Below the pieces are notes generated by a model, which saw only the letters and a list, made by a program, of their open reading frames with translations, was not told where the DNA came from and made no database searches. DNA of 64,000 nt from Cyclobacterium sp. (lineage in GTDB: Bacteria; Bacteroidota; Bacteroidia; Cytophagales; Cyclobacteriaceae): positions 18,082 through 82,081 of the forward strand of contig NZ_JABURL010000070.1 of assembly GCF_014762705.1 (NCBI RefSeq), in the 5' to 3' direction. The position numbers and the translations under genes are program-made. This document shows, one piece after another, positions 30,166 to 38,240 of this stretch. Within the stretch, counting starts at the first letter, position 1. Every line of letters starts with the position of its first letter.

Positions 30166-32136
30166 ATGCCTGAAAAATACGCATTAACCTTAACGCTTAC
30201 TTTGGTATTCCATTTAATGGTATATGCTGCCGGTAATACACAGCCATGCCCGGAATCATTCATTACCAGTGGTATGCCTGCCAACTATGTGGAAATAATT
30301 TCTCCTGAAAAAACAGTTCAGATTCCTCTTAATCATGTCAGGGTTTTTCCAGGGGGAAAAGAGCGGATATATATTTTATTACCGGATATATTGACATCGC
30401 TATCAACCCCCATCATCCGCTGGAATGAATTGGTACTTAAAAAACCGTTAAATTCCGATGAAAACTGGGCAGGAACCATTGACAGGAAAAGTTTTTACCC
30501 TACCCCTTGTATTCCTTTATTGAAAGACGGTAACTTTTCTTCTGCGGAATCAAATGAAGGGTTCACTTACGAAACAACAAATAATAAAGTAAGTGTGAAG
30601 GGAAATATTTCCTTTGCTCAAACTTCAGGAATACAACTGGTAATTCACTTGAATATCGATCAGCAGGATATTCCAATGCCATTGATTAATGATCTTGATG
30701 GTGAAATTTTCACCAGAAATGGAGCCATTCCTATTTCATCAGGAGAAATTAGTTATATACCCAGTTCAGAAGTTTTAAAAGGTTCCGGATTGGCTGAAGG
30801 TACTGCCATGAACCAAAGTTTCGAATTTCTTATTCCTGATTATCGGGGAGAACCTGGAATATTTGCTGTCAATGAAGGGGACAACCGGCAGGATGTTTTT
30901 TATATTTATAAAATAGAAGGAAAGCCTGAGGAAACCCTGACCATAAGCAAATATGCATTAAAACCGGAAAACCTAGTAACCAAATCTTTTTTTAAAATCA
31001 ACCCATTTGACATGGATTTATTGAATCCCGATGAATTGATTCCGGTAGCAAACTACCATAGCCAGTCAATATTGATTGATCCAAAACCCTCCCCAACCTT
31101 TTTACCCTTGACGAATAATGCTTTTGAAGGCAATTCACCAACTTTTGTACAATTGAAGAATTTGACTTTACCTGTGAAATTGGGTCAAGTACCCTGGGAA
31201 AAAAACTTCACTTTTTCATTCGAAAACTTACCCATTTGGAATATTGATTTTCAGGAGGAAAGCGATAGTGACGGTTTGAAAAAGATCGCTGTCAGGTATA
31301 AACCTCCGGGAAATCCTGATGAACAGCCAGCATTAGCAGAGAGACTCACCTACAAGCAGGTGGAGCAAATAAATGCTGGTTTCATGGAAATATTTAAATC
31401 TTTTGATGAAACCAGCGATACGGTAAAACTCAAGACCGGGATTTTACAATTATTTGAAAACAACAATCTAAAAACAGAGGCAAAGATCTCAGACAATTTT
31501 GAGCCATTTTTAGTCACTACCATTAGTGGTTTTAGGGAGGCGGAAAAATATGCCCTTTCTTCAGGATCTGGAGATTTTAATCCTTCTATGAATACTGAGG
31601 GGCTGGAATTACTTCCTGTTGAATTAATTCTGAAAAACGAAAATGGATTTCCGGAATCCAGGTCTTTTGATTTCCATAACACTGCCATATCAGTAACCTA
31701 TGAAGGCGACAGCATCGCCATTACTGCCTCAAATGAAACACAGGGACTGCAAAAATTAATGGTGCCCAATTCAGGGTTGTTTGATATTTATCAATTTTAT
31801 GGTATACTGAGCCAACTTCCCCTGGAAGATGGGTATAAAACTGATTTGGCTTTTTTTGATGTAAGCCCTAAAATGGTACTGAATATTGGACAGGATTCAA
31901 ATCGGGAAAGGCTTCTCATCAGACCTGTTTACATACATGCCTCCGTTGAAGTTCAGGAAAGCCTGACCTACCAGGGCCAGGCGGCTTATAAACTTAAAGT
32001 TCAATTCAATGGCTTGAACAACCCTTTATTTGCCGAAAGCTATGAAGAAAATTTCACGGGCACCTATTTTGTAAGCCAAACATCACCACATCAAGTTATC
32101 AGGGCCTCCTTTGAAGAAGGTTTGGTCCTTCAATAG
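30166..32136 (+). CDS. Hypothetical exported protein
   Basis: A 656-residue protein I do not recognise. It has an N-terminal hydrophobic signal (about 3-22, ending VYAAG) and no further membrane segment. The rest looks rich in beta strands, with many Asn, Pro and Phe residues. The last 60 residues (AAYKLKVQFNGL, then GTYFVSQTSPHQVIRASF) recall the end of DUF3108-type lipid-binding beta-barrel proteins, a weak likeness. It has no lipobox and no T9SS sorting domain, so it is probably periplasmic. A lipoprotein gene follows after 8 bases and is almost surely co-transcribed, so the two likely act together. Confidence 0.6.
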   Translation: MPEKYALTLTLTLVFHLMVYAAGNTQPCPESFITSGMPANYVEIISPEKTVQIPLNHVRVFPGGKERIYILLPDILTSLSTPIIRWNELVLKKPLNSDENWAGTIDRKSFYPTPCIPLLKDGNFSSAESNEGFTYETTNNKVSVKGNISFAQTSGIQLVIHLNIDQQDIPMPLINDLDGEIFTRNGAIPISSGEISYIPSSEVLKGSGLAEGTAMNQSFEFLIPDYRGEPGIFAVNEGDNRQDVFYIYKIEGKPEETLTISKYALKPENLVTKSFFKINPFDMDLLNPDELIPVANYHSQSILIDPKPSPTFLPLTNNAFEGNSPTFVQLKNLTLPVKLGQVPWEKNFTFSFENLPIWNIDFQEESDSDGLKKIAVRYKPPGNPDEQPALAERLTYKQVEQINAGFMEIFKSFDETSDTVKLKTGILQLFENNNLKTEAKISDNFEPFLVTTISGFREAEKYALSSGSGDFNPSMNTEGLELLPVELILKNENGFPESRSFDFHNTAISVTYEGDSIAITASNETQGLQKLMVPNSGLFDIYQFYGILSQLPLEDGYKTDLAFFDVSPKMVLNIGQDSNRERLLIRPVYIHASVEVQESLTYQGQAAYKLKVQFNGLNNPLFAESYEENFTGTYFVSQTSPHQVIRASFEEGLVLQ

Positions 32137-32144
32137 CCCATAAA

Positions 32145-33818
32145 ATGAAAAATGATTTAGATTCAACTTCGCTCCATCAATTGTTATTCCTCATCATCCT
32201 TGCTGTAAGTGTGTGTCTGAGTGCTTGTAAAGAGAAAATTCCTTCCCCTACAGAAGAAGAAGTATCTCAGGCCATGGAGAATGGATATCTGGCACATGAA
32301 GGATATAGCCGTTCCTTGAAATTTGTTGATGATTGGCTCAAACATGCTGATCCTGAAACCGGTCTTATACCCCGAAACCTGGGTGATAGCAAAGACATTT
32401 GGAATGCTAAAGATGCAGCGGCAGACAATTATCCATTTATGGTAATGACAGCAGCCATTTTGGACAGCAACTTGTACCAGGGCAAAATGATGCAAATCCT
32501 TGAAAAAGAAAAAAATCTATCCAATAGACTGGACCGGCTTCCAGACACTTACTCATTTTCAAAACAAGGATTTGAACAAGAAATCCTGAACAAAGATGAG
32601 ATCATATTTGGGGCATCAGAATATGTAAAAGACGGATTATTGCCTCTTACAGAATACATTGGGCAAACGGCCTGGTCAGAAAGGATGATCGAGCTTGTGG
32701 ATGACATTTGGAAGCATGCCGAATATGAAACACCATATGGGTTACTCCCCTCCTTGAATGTGGAAGTAAACGGGGAATTGTTACAGGTTCTTTCCCGGGT
32801 CTACTGGATGACTGGAGAAAAAAAATACCTGGACTGGGCCATCCGTCTTGGTGATTATTATTTGCTGGGTGAGCAGCACCCTACAGATGACTTCGAAGTG
32901 TTACGCCTCCGGGATCATGGGTGCGAGATTGTTTCAGGTTTATGTGAATTGTACATTACTACTGCTTTTGCTGCAAAGGAAAAGAAATCAGCTTATCAGG
33001 ATGCCATATACCGCATGTTGGATCGCATATTGGAAGTAGGCACCAATGGCCACGGCCTTTTTTATAATCAAATTAACCCCCAAACCGGAGAAATCCTGGA
33101 TGAAGGTATTGCAGATACTTTTGGATATACCCTCAATGCCTATTATGGGGTTTATTTGTTGGACCAACATGAAGCTTACAGAAATGCAGTTTTGACAGCA
33201 TTGGCCAATTTGGATCAATACGAATATTATGATTGGGAAAGAGGCAGTGCGGATGGATATGCAGATGCTATTGAATCTGCCCTCAACCTGTATAATCGGG
33301 AAAACAACAGTGCAACTGCCAATTGGATCGATACCCAAACCCAACACATGTGGTCTCTCCAGGATTCTGCTCACAGAAGTGGGGCCACAGCCTATCAGGG
33401 AAATGGAATCATTGAGGGTTGGCATGGAGATGGAAACTTTGCCAGGACCACGCTGATGTATTGTCTCTGGAAAAGCCAGGGCCTGACCGCAAAGCCATGG
33501 TCCAGGCAATTATACATGGGTGCCATTCCAAAAGAAAATGGGATCCTTATTACCCTGTTAAGTGAGGAACCCTGGAAAGGTAAAATCAATTTTGATGTAC
33601 CCAGACACCAAGAGATTTTCCGATTGCCTTTGGACTATCCCAGAATCAATCAATTCCCTGAATGGTTTACCATTTCCCCGGAGAAAAAATACCAGGTCCA
33701 CTTCCCTTCAGGAGAAACCAGGCAAACCTATAGGGGTAAGGAATTGTTAGAAGGGCTTGAGATTGATTTGGAAGAAAACCAACAGATTTTCTTGCTGATT
33801 TACCCCCTGGAAAAATGA
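32145..33818 (+). CDS. Lipoprotein with alpha/alpha-barrel glycosidase-like repeats
   Basis: A 557-residue lipoprotein with signal and lipobox CLSAC. The body is helical with aromatic-rich repeats such as WKHAEYETPYGLLPSL, YWMTGEKKYLDWAIRLGDYYL and DTFGYTLNAYYGVYLL, in the style of six-hairpin glycosidases and unsaturated uronidases. ADPETGLIPRNL near the start and DGYADAIESALNLYN late in the chain could line a sugar pocket. I do not see a clear catalytic pair and cannot name a GH family. A short beta domain closes the protein. The last 19 bases overlap the convergent glycosyltransferase gene. Confidence 0.6.
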   Translation: MKNDLDSTSLHQLLFLIILAVSVCLSACKEKIPSPTEEEVSQAMENGYLAHEGYSRSLKFVDDWLKHADPETGLIPRNLGDSKDIWNAKDAAADNYPFMVMTAAILDSNLYQGKMMQILEKEKNLSNRLDRLPDTYSFSKQGFEQEILNKDEIIFGASEYVKDGLLPLTEYIGQTAWSERMIELVDDIWKHAEYETPYGLLPSLNVEVNGELLQVLSRVYWMTGEKKYLDWAIRLGDYYLLGEQHPTDDFEVLRLRDHGCEIVSGLCELYITTAFAAKEKKSAYQDAIYRMLDRILEVGTNGHGLFYNQINPQTGEILDEGIADTFGYTLNAYYGVYLLDQHEAYRNAVLTALANLDQYEYYDWERGSADGYADAIESALNLYNRENNSATANWIDTQTQHMWSLQDSAHRSGATAYQGNGIIEGWHGDGNFARTTLMYCLWKSQGLTAKPWSRQLYMGAIPKENGILITLLSEEPWKGKINFDVPRHQEIFRLPLDYPRINQFPEWFTISPEKKYQVHFPSGETRQTYRGKELLEGLEIDLEENQQIFLLIYPLEK

Positions 33819-35062
33819 AAACTGTCCAGCGCTTTGAAGGCTTCCAGTAAATCTGTCAATTCACCATTTTTGGAATGTCCTGAAAGAAGAAATAGCAGTT
33901 CTTTGCCCGCAATTTTAACGGGTAAATTAGGGAAATACCGGTCCCTGAGGTAATGGGTCAGCTTGAGTACCATGAAGCCATCCATCCATTGCCAAAATCT
34001 TTTGAAAAAGGCGGCTTTATTGCTGGATTGTCTCCTTATTTCTTCAACCTGACTTTCAAAATTCACTTCTTTCAAAAACTCATGGATGGGATGGGGTAGG
34101 TCTAACTCTTCGGCCTTTTGCGAAAAGAATAAAGGCACCTGAATAAAAAATGATTTCATACAGCGATAAATATCAGGATGATAGGTCAATTTTTCCGGAT
34201 TTGTAGCTGCCAAATATTCCAGTTGAGCTCTGCCTGTCCCAAAGGGTACCCGGTCGGATATCCGACAAGAAGGATAAACCGTACCTGACAAGTAGGTAAA
34301 CCCATTTACAGGAAGTAACTTGTGCATAAAGTAAAAATCCTCGCCTGCCTTTCTCCTATTCATGCCCCCCGACCTGGCATAAGCTGATGCTTTTACCGCC
34401 ATACAGGAACCTACCGTGTGGCAGGCAAAGGGATACCCGGCCCATTTCAATCCCTGAATATAACAGCGGAGATGAAGTTCATATTGAATGATTCCCAACT
34501 GTAACTGTTGGTCAGTTTCCAGTCGATAAAGATGGTCAAATTGGAAATGGGCCAATTTGATGGCCGGATCGCTGAAACCTCTTTGGGCAGCCTGAAAATA
34601 ATCAGGAGAAACTTCACAGTCGGCATCCAAACACAGAATAGGCCCATCCTTTCCCAGCATTCCCCAACGCCTCAGGGCCTCATCCATGCCTATTTTCCTC
34701 GCCCATCCTGCTCCTGCTTTATTGGCTGCTAGCTTTTCCTCTCGTATGACTTTGATCTGTAAAAATCCCTGTTTGTGCTGGTCTTTCCAGGACTCTATTT
34801 GGTCTACCGTTTTTTGATTTGCCTCCAGAACAGATTGACTTGACCCGGCAGCAGCATTGATCACCACTATGATTTCCACAATCCCGTCCGGAGCGTCACA
34901 TTGATACAGCGACTCTAAAGTTTTCCTTATATCCGGCTCCTTAAAGGAGGGTATAACCACTACCATACACAGGTCAGCTGAAGGACATTCAGGGAAAAAG
35001 GGCGGTTTTACCTGAAATCTATGGATATAGGTTTGGATTAATTCCTGCATGGGTTTGGTCAT
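33800..35062 (-). CDS. Glycosyltransferase family 2
   Basis: A 420-residue GT-A fold transferase that moves a sugar from a nucleotide donor to an acceptor, probably at the cytosolic membrane face. The nucleotide-binding start VVVIPSFKEP (about 32-41), the metal motif LCLDADCEVSP and the acceptor-side RAGEDFYFMHKL with the catalytic Asp-type ED are visible. No long membrane segment is seen. The 3' end overlaps the convergent lipoprotein gene by 19 bases, so no terminator separates them. It stands alone, and the acceptor is unknown. Confidence 0.85.
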   Translation of the reverse strand: MTKPMQELIQTYIHRFQVKPPFFPECPSADLCMVVVIPSFKEPDIRKTLESLYQCDAPDGIVEIIVVINAAAGSSQSVLEANQKTVDQIESWKDQHKQGFLQIKVIREEKLAANKAGAGWARKIGMDEALRRWGMLGKDGPILCLDADCEVSPDYFQAAQRGFSDPAIKLAHFQFDHLYRLETDQQLQLGIIQYELHLRCYIQGLKWAGYPFACHTVGSCMAVKASAYARSGGMNRRKAGEDFYFMHKLLPVNGFTYLSGTVYPSCRISDRVPFGTGRAQLEYLAATNPEKLTYHPDIYRCMKSFFIQVPLFFSQKAEELDLPHPIHEFLKEVNFESQVEEIRRQSSNKAAFFKRFWQWMDGFMVLKLTHYLRDRYFPNLPVKIAGKELLFLLSGHSKNGELTDLLEAFKALDSFHFSRG

Positions 35063-35096
35063 ATGCTTAGAGACTTCAAAAATGAAAAAGAAATAC

Positions 35097-35104
35097 TACA
35101 TTTG
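35097..35104 (+). promoter_or_regulatory. Candidate -7 element upstream of miaE
   Basis: TACATTTG matches TAnnTTTG exactly but lies 171 bases before the MiaE start and has no TTTG at the -33 distance. If used, it would give a leader of about 165 bases that contains two hairpins (35179-35194 and 35208-35243). Confidence 0.35.
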
Positions 35105-35274
35105 CTTTCTTTAATGACTTAAATTCTATTTACCCCTTATGTAACCAGGCATAACGGAAGGGACAGACAAAGGGATGCCCGGATAGGTATCCGGACAACA
35201 TGCGAAATTCTCCCCGGAGTGTGGAATCAATGCTACGGGGGAAATTATGACAGCTCTACAACAATTATAAACAC

Positions 35275-35862
35275 ATGAAATATTCCATAGACCTTACCAC
35301 TTCTTCTTCCCAAGCCTGGCTGGATGCAGTCATGGGCGATTTTGATGCCTTCCTTCAGGACCATGCGGATTGCGAAAGAAAAGCTTCCGCCATGGCGACT
35401 TCATTGATCGCCAAATACCCTGACCGGGAAAAAATCATTCCAGACATGATCGAGACGGCCATAGAGGAACTGGAGCATTTCCAACAGGTATTTGAACTCA
35501 TGCAGCAAAGAAAAGTGGCATTGAATAAAGAAATGAAGGAGGATCCCTACATCCGGCAATTGATGCCATTAACCCATGGAGGAACTCCCGAAAGCAGGTT
35601 TTTATCACGCATGCTTCTGGGATCAATAGTAGAATGCAGGGGCTGTGAAAGGTTCAGAATGATTTCTGAAGCCCAGGAAGATGAAGACCTAAAGAAATTC
35701 TACAAAAACCTATGGACCTCAGAAGCCAAACATGGCAACATTTATGTAGAACTGACACTGGAATATTTTGATGAGAAAATCGTTTACGACCGTTTGCAAG
35801 AAATGATGGAATTCGAAGGCGGGGTAGTCAAAAAGCTACCCGTTAAGCCAGCCTTACATTAA
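35275..35862 (+). CDS. miaE: tRNA 2-methylthio-N6-isopentenyladenosine hydroxylase
   Basis: A 195-residue cytosolic non-haem di-iron enzyme that hydroxylates the isopentenyl group of ms2i6A37 in tRNA. The ferritin-like four-helix iron ligands are all visible: Glu34, Glu65 with His68 in EELEHF, Glu120 in SIVECRGCERF, and Glu150 with His153 in SEAKHGN. Length fits the family. Its stop codon overlaps that of the convergent dehydrogenase gene by four bases. The upstream region is unusually long and partly self-complementary, which may bear on its control. Confidence 0.93.
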   Translation: MKYSIDLTTSSSQAWLDAVMGDFDAFLQDHADCERKASAMATSLIAKYPDREKIIPDMIETAIEELEHFQQVFELMQQRKVALNKEMKEDPYIRQLMPLTHGGTPESRFLSRMLLGSIVECRGCERFRMISEAQEDEDLKKFYKNLWTSEAKHGNIYVELTLEYFDEKIVYDRLQEMMEFEGGVVKKLPVKPALH

Positions 35863-36896
35863 TCTTTCTTATCCTGATTTCCTTTTGGTAGTCCTGACGC
35901 TTGTAAAGCCTTTTTCTCCTCCAGTTTTTTATGGATAATATCTGCGGGATATTTCAGGGTAAGTTCTCTGATTTCATAGGAAAACTCGTTATAAAGTTCC
36001 TGCCAGATTTCCCTCTCCTCAGGGGTATACTCATAAAATCCATGCCCGTTGAAAATGCCCTTTCCTCCGGCATCTACAATCTCATTGATTACCTTACCCG
36101 GAGCCGCATCATTGTTTAGTGTAGGGAACAAGTCTTTCATTACCTCCCTGTAACTCCCAATACCGGTAAAGTCCATCCAGCGAAAAACGCCCATCATGGG
36201 CAGAAAATATCCTGCTACATTTCTGCATGCCCTATCCACATCTTCCACGGTAGCATAATCACCATCGACCAGGTACATGGCCTCCCGATACATGGCATAC
36301 ATCAACCTGTTGGCAATAAATCCCGGAAGATCTTTTTTAACCAAAACTGTTTCCTTTTGCCATAAATCTCCCAGGTTATAAAGAAATTGTGCTTTTTCCG
36401 GATCACTATTTTCACCACATATCACTTCCAGAAAACGGGTAGTATAGGCAGGTTCCATCCAGTGTAAACCGAAAAACCTACCGGGATTACTGACAAACTG
36501 CTGTAATGCAGTAATCGGAATAGCCGAAGTATTGGTTGTTATGAGCGTATCTTTACCTACAATACCGTCCAGTATTTGAAAGATTTCAGATTTTAATTGT
36601 TTATCCTCTTTGATGGATTCAATAACAAGCTGACTGTTTTTTAAGGCTTCTAAATCTCCTGAGACAGAAAAGTTTTTAAGATAAGTCTCCGCTTTACCCT
36701 GAATCAACCCCTTTTCAGCTGCCAATTTGAAATGATTCCTAACCCTGTGAGCACCAGCTTCCATGGCATCAGGCAGTAGTTCCACGCCCACCACCGGATG
36801 CCCCGCCATTAACATACAGGCAGCAATACTACTGCCCATCAACCCAAGACCAATGATGCCAACCTGAAAATTTTCAGGTTTAAACTCTTTTGACAT
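35859..36896 (-). CDS. 3-hydroxyacyl-CoA dehydrogenase family protein
   Basis: A 345-residue cytosolic NAD-dependent dehydrogenase. The Rossmann start GIIGLGLMGSSIAACMLMAG (13-32) and the catalytic His-Glu region FFGLHWMEPAY followed by PGFIANRLMYAMYREA match the HbdA/FadB dehydrogenase fold. The C-terminal domain contains GIGSYREVM and GKGIFNGHGFYEYTPEER. It would oxidise a 3-hydroxyacyl-CoA or, given the sugar neighbours, a hydroxy acid such as L-gulonate, as the related lambda-crystallin does; this is inference. It follows a Gfo/Idh gene on the same strand after 66 bases. Confidence 0.83.
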   Translation of the reverse strand: MSKEFKPENFQVGIIGLGLMGSSIAACMLMAGHPVVGVELLPDAMEAGAHRVRNHFKLAAEKGLIQGKAETYLKNFSVSGDLEALKNSQLVIESIKEDKQLKSEIFQILDGIVGKDTLITTNTSAIPITALQQFVSNPGRFFGLHWMEPAYTTRFLEVICGENSDPEKAQFLYNLGDLWQKETVLVKKDLPGFIANRLMYAMYREAMYLVDGDYATVEDVDRACRNVAGYFLPMMGVFRWMDFTGIGSYREVMKDLFPTLNNDAAPGKVINEIVDAGGKGIFNGHGFYEYTPEEREIWQELYNEFSYEIRELTLKYPADIIHKKLEEKKALQASGLPKGNQDKKD

Positions 36897-36962
36897 ATCT
36901 TTTATTTATAAAAGCATACATGAAAAATAAAATGATGGGGAAAATCATTAGGAGCCCCCGTA

Positions 36963-38039
36963 TTACAAGGGTACCACTTTTCCAGTCCTTACAGATTCGT
37001 CACATGCAAAAGCTATTCTCAAACTATTGACAGCATCTTCCATATGGTTACTCAAATCCGTATCCTCATGAATGGATTGAAGAAAATATTCCTGTTCGCG
37101 CTTGCACAATGCGTTGTGATCCGGCTCATCCTTTAAATCAATCCATCTATCATCATGGGCAAATTTTTCATTCTTGTCCAGTTCTGAGCGATGATACAAT
37201 AAAGACTCTGTTTTGGTATGGGCTTCGATACTGTCAGATTTTCCACTTCCCCCGGCTTCTTTGGCAACAATGGATACGGAGCCGGCAGGCCCAAAAACAT
37301 CTTTGATAAAAAATGCCGTTTCACTGACCATTGGTCCCCATCCGGCTTCATACCAACCCACGGACCCATCTTCAAACCTGATCTGAAGGTTACCATAATT
37401 GTAATTACCCGCTGGTATCACTTCTGTTAATCTTGCTCCTATAGCATATACCTGAATGGGTTTAGAACGGGTCATTTGACACATGACATCAATATAATGC
37501 ACGCCACAATCCACTATGGGACTAAGACTTTTCATCAGGTTTCGGTGCAGTGTCCACATCTTACCTTCACTTTGCTGGTTCAAATTCATGCGCATGACCA
37601 GGGGCTTGCCCAGCTTTTGACTCATCTCAATAAATTTCTCCCAGGAAGGATGGTGCCTCAAAATGTAGCCTACTACCAGTTTTTTATTATTTTTCCTGGC
37701 AGCATTGACCACCCTTCTGGCTCCCTCTACGGTATCGGCCAGCGGCTTTTCCACGAATACATGACAACCTCTCTCAAATGCATCAATAGCAAAAGTTTCA
37801 TGTGTATCCGGATAGGTAGAAATGCTTACTGCATCAGGATGGGTAGCATCCATGGCTTTGTAATAATCATCATATAGGGCATAACCTCCCCCAAGTTTTT
37901 CATTAAGAATTTCCTTTGTTTTCCCTCCTGATACCAGGCCTACAATCTCATAACCATCAAGTTGGTGATAAGCCAGGGCATGGGATGCTCCCATATTCCC
38001 ACAGCCGACTACTAGTATTTTTATTGTTTTCCGGGTCAT
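36963..38039 (-). CDS. Gfo/Idh/MocA family oxidoreductase (cytosolic)
   Basis: A 358-residue NAD(P)-dependent sugar oxidoreductase without an export signal, unlike the other members of this family in the window. The Rossmann motif VVGCGNMGASHA, the loop DAVSISTYPDTH and the catalytic Lys motif VEKPLADTVE are intact, and the active-site segment DCGVHYIDVM with His fits the C-terminal domain. It likely oxidises or reduces a sugar or cyclitol such as an inositol. A 201-base gap separates it from the cytochrome gene upstream, so it may have its own promoter. The substrate is not visible. Confidence 0.87.
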   Translation of the reverse strand: MTRKTIKILVVGCGNMGASHALAYHQLDGYEIVGLVSGGKTKEILNEKLGGGYALYDDYYKAMDATHPDAVSISTYPDTHETFAIDAFERGCHVFVEKPLADTVEGARRVVNAARKNNKKLVVGYILRHHPSWEKFIEMSQKLGKPLVMRMNLNQQSEGKMWTLHRNLMKSLSPIVDCGVHYIDVMCQMTRSKPIQVYAIGARLTEVIPAGNYNYGNLQIRFEDGSVGWYEAGWGPMVSETAFFIKDVFGPAGSVSIVAKEAGGSGKSDSIEAHTKTESLLYHRSELDKNEKFAHDDRWIDLKDEPDHNALCKREQEYFLQSIHEDTDLSNHMEDAVNSLRIAFACDESVRTGKVVPL

Positions 38040-38240
38040 GGTTGATATTTTTTTGTATTTCAGGTTTATCTTTTTATAGATTCAGTCCAATTTATAAAAT
38101 TTTATCCTAACGAAAGGAACTTCAGCTCAATTCTTTCTTCTGGGTTAAAAAGAATTCCATTTAACCCTTTACAAGTCTCTTGAAATCAATCCGAAACAAT
38201 TATTTGTTAGAAAGTTTGAAGGCCATATAAGCCGCTTTCA

